Positions 45,075 through 58,500 of a stretch of DNA of 64,000 nucleotides are shown here, piece by piece. The position numbers and the translations under genes were made by a program. The stretch comes from Gyrodactylus bullatarudis. Lineage: Eukaryota; Platyhelminthes; Monogenea; Gyrodactylidea; Gyrodactylidae. Position 1 is the stretch's first letter, and each line of letters opens with the position of its first letter. The notes beneath the pieces are model-generated. The model was given only the letters and a program-made list of their open reading frames with translations, was not told where the DNA came from and ran no database searches. Where the stretch lies: assembly GCA_012064415.1 (NCBI GenBank), contig SSNU01000247.1, forward strand, positions 545,202 through 609,201, in the 5' to 3' direction.

Positions 45075-46148
45075 ATGAGTTTTCAGAAGTTTTCCACCGG
45101 TATTTTACAAGCATCTAGACTAATTTTAAGAACATCTAGAAGTTGTTTTTCATCAAAAATAAACACTGGAATTTTATTTGTCCCCGAAAAAGAAGCATGG
45201 GTCATTGAAAGATTTGGAAAATTCTCCCGTGTCCTTCAACCAGGTTTAAACTTATCCATTCCGATTGTGGAAGAAATAGCATATGTTCAATTACTTAAAG
45301 AAATAGCGATTGATATCCCTGATCAATCAGCCATAACTGCCGACAACGTTGTACTTCATTTGAATGGTGTATTGTTCCTTAAAGTAGAAGATCCAATTTT
45401 AGCTTCATACGGAGTTGAGGATGCTGAGTTTGCTATTACTCAGCTGGCCCAGACCACCATGCGTTCAGAAATCGGAAAAATTATTCTTGATGACGTTTTC
45501 AAGGAGAGAGAAATCTTGAATCTCAGTATTGTTAACTCAATAAGTAAAGCTGCTGAACCATGGGGTATCAAATGTCTTCGTTATGAAATTAGGGACATTA
45601 AATTACCGGAAAAAATTCTAACGGCCATGCAAATGCAAGTTGAAGCAGAAAGAAAAAAACGAGCGGCTATTTTAGAATCAGAAGGGGAGCGGGATTCCCA
45701 GATAAACATTGCTCAAGGGGCTAAGCAGAGTTCGATCCTATCATCTGAAGGTTTGAAAATAGAAAAACTGAATATTGCTGAAGCTGAGAGTCAAGCTCTC
45801 CTCAAGGTTGCAAATGCAAAAGCTGAAGCTTTGAAAGCTATTGCAAAATCCTTAGAGAATAGTGTACGTATTCTTCAAGTTTAATTTTTAATAATTTTTT
45901 AATTAAAAAATTTCTTCATCCTATAGCAAGGACATAATGCTGTTCAGATGAGTGTAGCTGAAAAGTACATTTCAGCTTTTCAAGAATTGGCCAAAAAGAA
46001 TAACACAGTCTTATTGCCTAGTAACATTGGAGACATTTCCTCAGCCGTGGCCCAGGCAATGGCAATTTATAAGAATATGGATCGTAACTCATCAAAAGTG
46101 AATTTTTCTGAATCAAAAATATCTAAAGGAGATGATATTAAGCCTTGA
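45075..46148 (+). CDS. STOML2: Stomatin-like protein 2 (mitochondrial)
   Basis: SPFH/prohibitin-type scaffold of the mitochondrial inner membrane. Exons 45075-45863 and 45927-46148, intron 63 nt, phase 0; 336 residues. The N-terminus is Arg/Ser-rich (RLILRTSRSCFSS), fitting an import presequence. Then LFVPEKEAWVIERFGKF, QSAITADNV, YGVEDAEFAITQLAQTTMRS and QMQVEAERKKRA follow STOML2 closely. The Ala/Glu-rich helix ends at the splice. After it, VAEKYISAF and LLPSNIGD are specific to STOML2 rather than stomatin. I chose the ATG at 45075 over an in-frame upstream start because it gives a normal presequence. The gene is divergent from MGAT2-like b, with 246 bp between starts. Confidence 0.95.
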
Positions 46149-46195
46149 ATAAGTTTATTTAAAAAAAAATTTCATACAGTAATCAATAAAAATAA

Positions 46196-49100
46196 TTATT
46201 TAAAAGAAATATTCTTCTCTATAATACTCTTGGCTAGATTAAGATGATCCATCTCATTTTTGATCAACTCCAGGGCTTTTGTGTGAATTAATTTCCACTC
46301 TGCCTCTAAATTCGGCATTGCACCCATAATTGCAATGCACAAACACGTGGCCCAATTATTATCTGACAAGGTCTTTGGTTTCTCTTTGAGTAGATCATCT
46401 TTCTTTAAGCTGAGATAAATTTCTATTAACTCGAGAAACTTTTTATCTTCTAAGGTCCACGACCCATCAAAGTTTTGGGTTTCAGCCAACTTCAGGATGA
46501 GATCAGCCTCAGATTTTTTGGGACCTGAACCTGAAATAATTTGTAATAAAAGAGAAGAGACTTACTCTCGTTATCTTCTATTATAAAATTGTAAGAGATT
46601 AATTTTCAAAATTTATTCATTTTGCAAAGTTAAATTAATATTTTACCCTAGTGACTACTCTTGAGTATAATTTGAATTTTTATTAACTTGAAATTAAAAT
46701 TCACCAGAAGAAATATTTCGTGAGAAACTTACCAGCGAATGGATCAAATTCTTTTTTGAAAAAAAATCAAATTGATAAATGATTGAAATAAAGATTTACC
46801 TTACCAAACGGTTCCATAGGGGCAGCTGCTGTTACATTCATATTGTTACTGCTAGTTTCTAGATAGATTATGTGAATTTTAATCTTGAAATTTGGCGATA
46901 ATAAGATTTCCCTTACGAATAAGACCTTGGCTTTCTCCCTTGAGAATTTTCAGCCCCAAGTTTTCGAGGGATACCTCAGGGTCAACGGTAATCATGCCAG
47001 TGAAACGTGACAAGACGTTGTGTTCAATGGATAGTTTGATAACTTTATCCTTGTATTCCTCCAGTTCCTTCTTGGGAATTTGGTTTGTCTCACCAATATC
47101 GTAGAGGGCTGTCATTGTTTCAATTTTCATTCTTGCCACAAGCTTATGGAAAATTTGATCTGATCGAAGGTGCATAGAGAGACCATTTTTCTCAATATTA
47201 AAAGGTTGGGTTATACTAAAGTCTTTATCCCTTAGGGAATACTTTAGAGTGACAGATCCACGTAAATTATCGAAATCTAGGAAAATAATGATTAGGTATT
47301 TTCAAAAATATTAAAGTATATTATATCATTATATTTTCTTCATAATATTTCTTCTGAGCCAATTTTTCCAGAGAAGTTCTTCCTCTCTTACGCCTCTCAG
47401 CAAATTCTAACTACTTAAATACGAGGCTGAAATGACTTGATATATGCAATATTATGAACGTAAATGTTCATTGAATAGGCAATTCTAAGTAACTTTGTAA
47501 GAAAAGCTAAATCAAAATTATCAAAAGTCTCGGAAAAGTAACTGGAACATGATCACAACCTTCTTGGTTCTACTAGTTTTACAATCCTTCTCCAGAGATT
47601 ACATCCCCTCAGATACCGATTCAAAGTCAACTTATTTAATTTTAAACACCAATCGATAAACCAGATTTCTGAAAAAATAATCATTTTTACCGGATAATCA
47701 TGATGCTTTTATAAATTTTTCTTCAATAAATCTCTTTTATATACACAAGTCTGGAAATTCAGCACTCAAAGATAATATAAGAGGTCTTCATCCATTTCAT
47801 AAAAATTATTTAAAATCAGCTCTTTGTTTTATAGTACTGCAACTCGAGAATTTTTGTACTTAATTTTATGAGTCAAGAATCTTGACAGGGTATCAAAACG
47901 ACCTCATAATTTGGTTAGTTATACATAAATCTAACATTTATTAGCAGATTCTAAAATGATGATTCTTTTATAATTCATCAATAATATTATTACCATTCGA
48001 TCTAGAATAGTAACTATGTTCATTTCAAATTTTTTAAGCAAAGACCTAACAGAAAACAGCAGTGATTGTCTGAATAAAAATTCCAGTTTTAACCTTTAAC
48101 ACTTCGTTTCTTTCTGAATTCTCGAGCTAGCTTTTGAGTGGATTTAAACAACTTTGATTCTTTCGTTCATAAAAGTAATACAAATTTTAAATGATTTCTT
48201 TTGAATTTTTATCAAAAAGTATTTTTAACTGTGAAAAGACTTGGTTCTTGTAAAACAAAAAAGCAAAAAGAATTTTAATTCATCAATTTATGTATTATAA
48301 TCACTTAAAGTTAGTTAATACTTGAGGGGTGAATAAAAATAAGATACGGGGAGTATCACAACACCTTTAAAAAATTTTCGAATTATCCCTCGTCGGAAAT
48401 GAATATTTTTTAACCAATGAATAGTGCAGCACCTAATCTTACATAGCTAAACTAGAAATATTTCGTTCTATGTGCTTAGGTAATATATCCCACAGAAACG
48501 TTTTATTTGGTGTAATGGATTAGCCCATGTCGCTGAATGTTACAGCTTACTAATGGAATCCACCGAGACTGATACAAAAGAAACCAACAAAGCATTTAGA
48601 TGTAATCAAATCGTTAGTAAGCTGTAACATATAGCGACATGGGTTAATCCATTTCCAAATAAGACGTTCCTGTGGGATATATTACCTAAGCACCTAGAAT
48701 AAAATATTCCAAGTTAGCCTATTTTTTTCTTACGGGTTTTTTAATAATACAAAAAAATCAAAAATAACTCGAGATTTAGTTCTTCAATGAGAATCAAAAA
48801 GTGTTTCTGACTATCCGGAGATTTTTCAATTATGGTTACAATCTTGTAAAATCTGTTTTTGATAGCTGTTCAAGTTTTTTCATGTGTATTTTTATTCAGG
48901 ATTATTCTTAACTTAAGAATCTCAAGTACTGATTTGTATTTACTCGAATTAAAATCAAGTTTATTATCTGAATCAATACATAATATTCTTGAAGAGGAAT
49001 TACTCACTACTTAAAAAAATGGGCTTAGTTTTTGATATACTAGGGCAGAAATTTAAACCTTATTGAATCGACTTCACCAAATTCGAGTGAATACAAATCA

Positions 49101-51718
49101 GCACTTGAGATTAATCCTGAATAACAGCTATCAAAAACAGATTTTACAAGATTGTAACCATTATTGAAAAATAATTATCATTCAGAATAGAGAGGACTAA
49201 CAATAACTGGAATAATTAACTTTCAACACAGGAAAAAAGGACCATACCATAGTAAAAACCAAAATTTAGATATAAAGATACCAAAAATATTACTAATGCA
49301 AGTTCACATTGTGGGCTTCAATTTAAACTTTAATTGATCCAGAAACCTATCAAACTGGTCCATCGGCACCAAAAGGGTTAATTCAAAAGAATTTTTTTCT
49401 CAGAATTTAATTCTCTACTGAATAATCAACTCCTTGAAAATTAATATCACCCTAGTGTGTACCCAGTTGAAACTCAAGAATATATTTTCTCAAGAATCTA
49501 TGTCTATGTAACAGAGTAATTTTAAATTAAAGAAATTCGAATTTCTCATCAGTGTAATTAATCAGCTTTGTTAATTTTGTAAAAATCATTAAATTACATC
49601 TCAAATTAAACAATAACTAGGGCATTGATTAATTAATGAAGTAAACTCAAGTTTCAACTGGTAAAATTAAGATGAGAAAAATTAACATTTATGATTACGA
49701 GACAGAAATCGATCAACTTACCCCCATTGTAAATACCAAAGACAGCTATTGCCCTCCCTGAGAATACGCTGATAATTTTTTCAGGATAATTTTCAATCTT
49801 GCCAGCTTTAGCATTGTCCAGCTTCCATTCCAGGGAAATATTTATGGCCCTAGGATTGAGACAATTGGCAAGGATATCCATGACGACTGAGCGTAACTTT
49901 TGAGATTCTCGTATAAAGTTTGCATTGCCACCAGTTGCATTGGCTAGACCGTAACATAGACTAACGCCAGCTCCATCACCTAATCCAATTGAAAAAATGC
50001 GGCCCTTGAGTTCGTTAATTTTGGCAAAGCTAACAACTTGGCCGATATCATCAACATCGCCATCGGTGAGAAAGATTATCTGACGATCCCAACCCTTTTG
50101 AATGTCACCGAGTTCATAGACCAGTTTCAGAGCTTCTTTCACCTCAGTACCGCCCATATCAGCGGTCATTTCATTTTGGTATGCAACTGCTTTTTTCATA
50201 TTCTCCTCATTGTAATCAACTAGACTGGAGGAATTTTAGTTTAATTGACACTAAGAATGAAATTTTTACAATAGGCATTGACTCAATATGCCGCATTGAG
50301 ATTTGTTGAAACTTTTTATTCAAATGAACTTAGCCTCAAAAGAATTCTTTTGGCTTTTCTGATTTAAAGACAAAGAATCCTTTTGATTGCATGACCAAAT
50401 TAATACAAGATTTTTCAATTACATTTTCTTTTATTTTGTCAATCTAATCTTATCTTTTAATGCTGATTAATAATATCAACTACAGTATTAGTTAGTAGTT
50501 AACAGAAATTGCATCATAACCAAAATATACTTGTAGGTGTTGAGTATGATGCAATTGCATTTTATAGCTGATAATAAAATGAAATTTTCTAAAAAGTTAT
50601 CTGAAATACAACTGTGCTATAAGAAAATAATTTTTGATTTTGAGCATAAAACTAGCTAGAATAAACTTGATATCAAGAGAAAAAATAATCAAAACTAGAC
50701 GATGAGAAATGTGGATAACGTACCCATCAAAGAGTTTGTTTGCTTCAGTTCCAAACCCAATGATTTGGAATTTGCAATTAAGAGGAAGACTTTTCAGGAA
50801 TAACATGAGCGTTTGCTTGGCATGGTCCATACGGTCACCTTGCATAGAGCCACTTCGATCAATAATAAAGACGATCTCATTCTTACTTTCCTGTACTGAT
50901 TCAATTAAAGGTGGGGAGATAATTGCCGAGAGAATATGTGATCCAATTAGGGTATTTTTATCTTCATTTAAGACAAGACCCTTTTCAATAAAAATACCGA
51001 AATCCATTTTTTCTTTTTTATCATCATTCATAATTATTATGAACTGTAAATCATGTTCGAAATCAAGATCAGATATCAATTTGAGGTTTGAACAACGACG
51101 GTCGTTACCAATGAAAGATAAATCGAATTGATAATTTGAGGATTCTACACTCTCCACAGGCAGTGACATATTCATGTTGGCTTCAAAAGAGAAAGAATAT
51201 GGAACTTTATTTTCACTTTTTTTCTCTTGCTTAGGACAGAGGGTTGTCGGCAAACAATATTGAATAAGAGTTCTAGGTTCATTAAAGTCGCCAAAGATTT
51301 TTTTTTCAATGTCGAGAGGTTGAATATACTTCAAGGTAATGATAGTTTCTTCCTCAGGTGGAATGTTTCCAATAGCAAGTTGAAAAGCATTATCGCTCCC
51401 CTCAAGCAGGAGGCCTACTGTTTCGCCCGAGTCTTCGACAAGACTGTAAATTTCTTGAGCATTTGATTTCTCTTTACAAACAGCGATAAGGTCTTTACCC
51501 CTAGTAGATGCCTTGAAATAGTAGACAGCGCATCGATAATCAAGAGGAAATATGAAAGTGGCATTTGAAGCAATCTTGGATTCGTTTTTGTAAACAAGCT
51601 GGGCATTCACATTTGCAATGTTATTGCAAATTTTAAGATTAACATCAACAGTGAGTAATTGACAAGGTTTTTTTGAAAACCCGTCTTCAATTACTAATCC
51701 AGTATAGTTATCGTCCAT
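46196..51718 (-). CDS. VWA5A: VWA5A-type VIT/von Willebrand A protein
   Basis: Minus-strand exons: 51718-50724, 50224-49722, 47276-46917, 46858-46805, 46750-46733, 46530-46196; 754 residues against 786 in human VWA5A. The VIT domain comes first (NVNAQLVYKN, FPLDYRCAVYYF, IPPEEETI). The VWA domain has a complete metal site: DRSGSM, the GGTEV threonine and the TDGD aspartate. The C-terminal block NFDGSWTLED and GWATCL-like NNWATCL match the family tail. The fifth exon is only 18 nt (EFDPFA) and sits in a linker with a second short exon (54 nt). One intron is 2.4 kb and holds palindromic repeats; others are 46 to 499 nt. Role in animals is poorly known (tumour suppressor candidate). Tail-to-tail with STOML2, 47 bp apart. 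Confidence 0.9.
48455..48710. repeat. Palindromic repeat (MITE-like)
   Basis: Two arms of about 98 bp (48455-48553, 48614-48710) in inverted orientation around a 60-bp loop, in the large VWA5A intron. A single arm of the same family occurs at 24636-24732, so it is dispersed in the genome. Confidence 0.82.
48825..49176. repeat. Second palindromic repeat in VWA5A intron
   Basis: Arms around 48834-48872 and 49127-49165 match over nearly 40 bp (core ATCTTGTAAAATCTG), with weaker pairing further in (CTGATTTGTATT). Probably a degraded fold-back element. Confidence 0.7.
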
Positions 51719-52214
51719 TAGATATCTGATAAATTTAACTCTAAGTTGTAAAAGTTACAATTTATTATTTAATTTTTGATGTGAAATTTGACTAATCAAA
51801 TTTTGATAGAATTTCTAAAAAGATTGATTAAAACAACATCGAGGACTCAATAATATATATTTACTTGAACAATTATGAGAAATAGGATTTTTCAATGCTC
51901 AAAGAGTCTGATAAAGATTGTTGATTATAAGAAAAGGCATCTTTAAGATTTTTAAACGTTTTATTTTTTAAAACTAATTAAAAATGGCTAAAAATAATCT
52001 CAATAGAAAGAAATAAAATTACAGAGTAATTTTCAAAATTGAAGACTCAGAATTTTGTTTTAGTTACCATTTGAACAGATTTTACAAGTTGTAGATGGCC
52101 GCACTCCTATATTAGTCATTAATCGTGAGTTTTTCAACTCAATGTCTCAAAACCACTAGTGTTGTCAAGAAATCACAATTTAACTGGATTTATTCTTCTT
52201 TAGTTTACATTTCA
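51719..52214. other. Divergent promoter region
   Basis: Between the VWA5A-like start (minus) and the Tousled-like kinase start (plus). AT-rich, no exon supported. An in-frame upstream ATG for the kinase exists at 52125, but homologues begin near the later one. Confidence 0.4.
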
Positions 52215-54584
52215 ATGACTCTTCATGTTGACTCGAGAAAACACGAGTTGCTAGAAGCTCGAATTCAAGGCTCTAATGAAGTCAAACCTCAACCTCTCAG
52301 TGAGTTGGCAAACTGAATTAATTTTATTTCTTTCTCTAATCTCAAATATTTTAGTGAAATGCAATAATAATGAATTGGATGCTAGTAGCAATAGTACTAG
52401 CGGTGAAACCGAAATAACCGACCTTGTAGCAAATGCCTTTTCTGGAGACGAAGGTGGAAAATCTTCTGCTCAGTCAAATCCTTCCAATATTAATAATATT
52501 GAACAATCTTCTCGAGAATCCACCAAAGTTACCCCTAAAAGAAAGAGAAAAGTCCATAATAGTGATGAACTGAATAGTTCAAATCCTAAGAAACAGCAGT
52601 GCCGTGAAAAAGGTACAAAGCGTATTGATGAATTATTCAAATTTCATCAGGGAACAATATCATACGAATCATTAAGCCCCTTTAGGAATACTAAACACAG
52701 CCCTGTGAATAATTCTCAAGCCCATTCGCCACAGAAAACTCAAATTTCTCTAGAAGTTCCCTACAAAACTCCATGTATAAATCAAATCAAATTTGAAGAG
52801 ACAAAGGCACATTCCATGCTAAATGGAGATAAACTTTTATCTACCACAAATGCTTCTATTCAAACTGAAACATCTTCCCCTCTAGTCTCAATGATACCTC
52901 CCATAAATGATACTTCCATCCTTGATCCAGTTACTGCCAGTGCTCTTGATTCATCCTCAGATTGTATTGAAAAATTACAGAATAATGTTCGAGAATTAGA
53001 AAGCAGTCTTATTCGAAAGGACGAAGAAATTATTCGACTTAAGGATCATGTCCAAAAGTCTCGTGATATTATAAAAGATTTACTTATTGAAAAAAGTCTT
53101 CTTGAAAGAAAGACTACTCGTCAGAAAATCATGGAAGATCGTCTGAGACTTGGTCAGTTTGTCACGCAACGTCAAGGTGTTCATTTTGAGGAGAAATGGA
53201 TTGAAGGCTCAAAGTTCAAAGAGTTGGAGCAGAGAAGAAAAAACATTGAAGCCATTCGAGAGGAAATTGAGAGGAAAAAGAAACAATGGAATAAACGTAA
53301 GCCCGGATCCACATCAGACTCCAAGAAAAGTGGAAAATCTCAAAAGTACGATGAGGTCTCAACTGATGAATTTTACGAACAAATGGAAATTTATGATTTG
53401 CGCCGATCCATGCTTATTAAAGAAGATAAAGATATTCAAAATGAAATTGAGCGCTTGGATCGCGAGAGAAATCTACACATTCGAGAAATCAAGAGAATTG
53501 CCAATGAAGACGCTTCTGCTTTCAAGGATCATCCGATTCTGGCTGAGAGATATCTCCTCTTGAATCTTCTTGGTAAAGGAGGCTTCTCCGAAGTACACAA
53601 GGGCTTTGATCTTGTTGAAAATCGTTATGTTGCTTGCAAAATTCATCAGCTTAATCCAGCCTGGCCAAAAGATAAAAAGGATAACTATATTCGCCATGCT
53701 TTGAGAGAAATAGAAATTCATAAAACTCTAAACCACAATCGCATCGTAAAGGTCTTTGACGTGTTCGACATTGATCATGACGCGTAAGTTGATCGATAAT
53801 TATTATTCTTTAATCATGTAAACGATAATTAATTTAAATCTATTCATCTCTCACTTTTTGACTCCAATATTTACCTTTTCTGTTCAGATTATCGATATAT
53901 TTCTTTTACAGATTTTGTACAGTCCTCGAATTCAGCCAAGGCAATGATTTGGACTTTTTCCTCAAGCAAAACAAAATCATTCCCGAGAGAGAAGCTAAAT
54001 CAATTATATGTCAGGTTGTATCTGCGTTAAAGCATTTGAACGAACGAAGGCCACCCATTATTCATTATGATTTGAAGCCAGGAAATATATTACTTGGTTC
54101 TGGTGAAGCTTCAGGAGAAATAAAGATCACCGACTTTGGCCTGAGTAAAGTTATGGACGAAACATATGTACCAGATGTCGGAATGGATTTGACTAGTCAA
54201 GGGGCTGGAACCTATTGGTATTTACCACCGGAATGCTTTGAGACTGGAAGAGATCCACCCAAGATAAGCAGTAAGGTCGATATTTGGTCTGTCGGAGTAA
54301 TATTTTTCCAATGTATTTTTGGCAAAAAACCGTTCGGACATAACATGTCTCAGGCAGATATTCTTCATAACAATACCATTCTTCAAGCAAGAAACATATC
54401 CTTCCCTAGTGTTCCCAAAGTTTCAGATGGAGCAAAGGATTTCATCCGAAAGTGTTGTACTTACCGCAAAGAAGCGAGACCTGATGTCTTCCAATTAGCC
54501 AACGATGATTATTTAAAGCCCAAGGCTCAGGTAAAGGATGTTAATAAACTAGAAAATACCTCAAATCTTTCAGGAATTCCCTAA
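52215..54584 (+). CDS. TLK: Tousled-like Ser/Thr kinase
   Basis: Nuclear kinase that phosphorylates the histone chaperone ASF1 in S phase. Exons 52215-52299, 52355-53783, 53912-54584; introns 55 and 128 nt; 728 residues. The start [17 protein letters not shown] matches the TLK N-terminus. A low-complexity Ser/Asn-rich region with a basic stretch (PKRKRKV, nuclear-import-like) follows. A coiled coil runs from about residue 230 to 415 ([20 protein letters not shown]-like [18 protein letters not shown]). The kinase domain starts at about 430: [48 protein letters not shown]. All catalytic residues are present. The splice falls inside the domain, giving [15 protein letters not shown], as in other animals. 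Confidence 0.95.
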
Positions 54585-55577
54585 ACAATTATAAATCTTT
54601 TCTTCCAAATAATCTAGAATCTTTAAAACATCATTCCTCACATTTAACTATTCATGACTATTCAATGTCACTACCCCCTCCCCTCATATTTTACTACAAT
54701 TTGTTTGTGTAAGTGAGTTGCCCCGCTCATAATAACTATTCAGAGACAAAATTTGCGGGTCTCAAACATATTTCTACTCTTGATGATTCCCTTGTTATAA
54801 ATATACCTATAAATATTACTAGTAGATATTGTATTTCAAATTCCAACATAAATATTCCATATTCGTATTCAAAGTTTATCCTCTCTATGGAATCCATAGT
54901 ATGGATTAATGAGATGGGATCCAGGTGAAGAACATGATATTCTTTTTATGTAAACTACTACTTCACACACGCCTTTATTATCAAGAATCATCATTAAAAC
55001 CCATAGTTTACCTAATAATACATAATAAATAACCACATGAGAAGATTTTCAAATTATCCACAAATTTATTCGTACTCAGGAATCTAGATGATTATCATAT
55101 ATACCCTCACCCAACATCAAATGAGCTAGACATTTGAAAGAATACAAAGAAACGAGATCAATAAGGTGTGATTGTCAACAAAATATCAAGAACACTGATT
55201 GTTTACTTACCGATAAAGAAATCTTTTAGAGAAATTCATTGTAATTAAGGACACAAACATTTATTCTTTGCTATTTCTCTCGGAAAATAATCTGTAACTA
55301 ATCAGGATAACTGATTTTCTATATATAATATGTATTTTTTATGTTGATAAAAACAATATTTTTGAAATACCCAAAAGAACAAGTCTCTTTTAATTTATTT
55401 TGTGTATGAATTATCTTTAGTCTTGAGGAGGATAATATTTTAGCAAAATTAAAAAAATTTATTTACAAAAAGGGAAAAATAATCAAGCAAACTTCCTAGA
55501 GTTAATTCTTGTCGTGAGATTATTATAAAGAAATAAAAAAACTGTACTTTGAGGCAGTTATTGACACTGGATTGGTG
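54585..55577. other. Intergenic between convergent genes
   Basis: 3' flanks of Tousled-like kinase and the ANKRD11/12-like gene. Very AT-rich. A 71-codon frame at 54713-54928 has no recognised motif. Nothing else is seen. Confidence 0.4.
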
Positions 55578-58500
55578 TCATCGTGACTTTTGAATTGGGA
55601 AAATAGAAAAATCCTCAGGTACTGCTATGGGAGGAACATTGTTCGACGGAATGTCATTGAAAAGGGTCATCTGGTCAAATGATGAGCTAATGTTCAACAA
55701 CTCTTTCGTTTTCATTTCCCAATCCAACTTTTGGACCATCATCAGAGCATCAGACTCATGAAGTTGACGAGATAACATTTTTTTCTTTAGTTAAAGAGAA
55801 ATTACTAGCAAGAATAAAATCAATGGTAAACTTGTAAATATGGCGACGTTAAATGGAATTGAAGGCCTATTATTAGAATTTACTTAGAGAAAAAATGCAT
55901 ATTGATTGTAAAAGAGATGATTTTTAAATAGATAACTTTAGAAGACCTTTAATTAAATTATAATTAATAAAAATAAGAAAAAATGAGTTGAAAAAAAAAC
56001 AAGTCGAAAGGTAAATGAAGCCAAGTTAGAGTATGATGAAACTAACCTTTTCTACTTGAAAGTGATCAATAACATTTTGGAAAGAAGTAAAGAATGGTTT
56101 ATTCTCTTGCTTCTTCTTAATAATGTAAGCTTTGACAGATTCATGAGATTGCCTAAGATTTTCAAAGATGTTGGGAACATTATTGGACTCCAACAAGTCG
56201 ACTATATTGCAAAAGGTTAACTGATTAGGACTGCCAAAAGCTCTTTGAGAAGACTTGTTGTAAAAACGAATGATTGCCTGTTCAGCAGAGATGCGCAAAT
56301 TTTCCCTTTCAGATAAATGTTTTAGCTCCAGAATGTAGCGCTCGTTTTCTTGTTGGCTAAACAACTCAACAAATACTGGATCATTTATGTTGGCAGGCAC
56401 AAAACGCTGTAAAAGAAAATTAATTATTATTCAAATTTTTCTAAGCAGTTGTCAAATCTCAAACTAATGGAAAAGCTTGATGCAATTTGTTAATGATTCT
56501 TTATTAATTTCGAGAATATGTTAGATTGGTCTATAGATTATCAACCTTACTATAAAGTCAGGGGTTAGAAGAAGAATGTATCATGATATATAAATCGATA
56601 TTAATTACTTGAAGAGATCTAGCATCATTTTCTTACACACATTCTCGGTAATAGATTATTATTTAGTGAGAGTGTCTACAAACAATTACTAGAGTCAATC
56701 ACTTATAGAGTAAAGTGAGCAATGTCGATATTTGAGATTACCATTTTAAAGAAAAAACATACTTTAGTTATGGAAGTCGGAAGTTTGTCAGCCAGGAGAT
56801 AATTCTTATTTTGCATTATAAACTGATCGTACTCGTTCGGCAATTTTCCATCGATAATACTCATTGAGGAGATGATGTCAGTCTTCTGCAAAAGATCAAG
56901 TTACATGTTGTTGTAGATTGTATAATCAGAATCTGCATAAAATGATGATTTACCTCTTTATCCAGGAGAAGAGCATTCTCATAGGGATTCTGGGTGTACT
57001 GAACCATGCTGACAGGAGCATTTGAGTCGTAGTCCTGGTATGAGCTTGAGTCCAGGTCATCTCCAATTTCATCCCCGGAAACATTTTCTTGGTTGAAACT
57101 GCCATTGATACTGTTACTGGTCATGAGGTCATTATTATCTTCAGAATATCTACTGCCAATAATGGAATCCTGACTGTTTGTACTATGAACTGTTGGCTGA
57201 GAGCTTTGCTGTTGTGAGTCACTCTTTGAATTTTGAAGTCTCCGTTTTTTCGGAGGCCCATTGTTAGCATAAAAGGATTTTGTATAATCCTTGCGTTCAC
57301 GTTCACGCAAAGCAGCTGTGTGACTTCGCAAAGTTCTGCCTGATCGACTTTCTCGACGACCAAGATTGCCAGATAATGCTTGATTGATCATACTACTTGT
57401 CTGTCTTTGGTTACTAGTCTGAGAAAGTTGCTGTTGTTGTTGTTGACGACCAGTATAACTAGAGGAAGACATGTTGGTGCTGTTAATATTATTGTTAATC
57501 AATTGGGATGGATTATTTGGGTCTGTAGAGGATTGATTCCCAGATTCTGTTGAAGGGAACGGACTAGATGATGATTCTTCCGGTCCAGGTAAATCTCGTT
57601 CCGACTCCTGCTAATAAAATAAAAAATATAGTTGCAAAATAAAATTATCAACCATTCAATATGACAGGATGGAAAAGCTTCTCAGAAAAATTACAAGAGA
57701 AAAATTACTTTCAGAGAACAACTTGGTGGTGTACAGTGTTGTGGTTATTTCGAAGATGGAGAATATAAATTGTGAATAGCTACATTATCTCATTAGAGAG
57801 AGAGAGAGAAAGGTGAGCTTGTTTTATTCAAGAATCATTATTATCAATATTATGTTTGCTAAACACGAGGTAGAGAGAGTTGAGATGAGAGAAGAATGTA
57901 TATATTGTGTAAAGAGACAAAACTTGGTGGATAATAAACTATTTAGTTTAACCATTGTATAGTGAAATTTCTATTTATACACTTCATTAGTACAGTATGT
58001 ATGAATAGATCCACAATGTATGATTAGTATTTCTATTCTCTGCCTACAAAAGTCTATCTATCCATGTATGCAGATGATGAATCTAGTTTTTTTTTATTAC
58101 ACTAAAGCAAAATGTTTTATTCTTCGTTTCGTTTTGGCTAAGTAGAGCGAACCCACATTACTATTATTATCATCATCATCAGTTTTTTAATGGTGAAAGA
58201 CCACGATGAAAATGCAAGAAATTAGATAGCTATCTCAGCAACCCTCAATACAAATACCGATATATATTATAATATATGGATATAAATTTCAGTAAGATAA
58301 TTCACAACTAACAATGAAGCACACAAATTTCAAGATTTTCACAGATATACAGAGCGAAAACATTTGTAGATAATCTTTTCCAAAATGAATAACTTTTAAT
58401 AATAATAATATTAATGATACCTAGATAATTTGCATTAAAAAACTACTGAGGTCAACATAAAGTATTTTTTCAACCAATCAACCCGGAAATTCATGCATCT

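Noticed and set aside
46879..46916. Stop after AKFQD as the end of a separate protein
   Set aside because: A GTAAGG donor just upstream joins in frame through three further exons to the VWA5A C-terminal block.
54713..54928. 71-residue frame after Tousled-like kinase
   Set aside because: Follows the kinase stop, low complexity, no motif; most likely 3' UTR.
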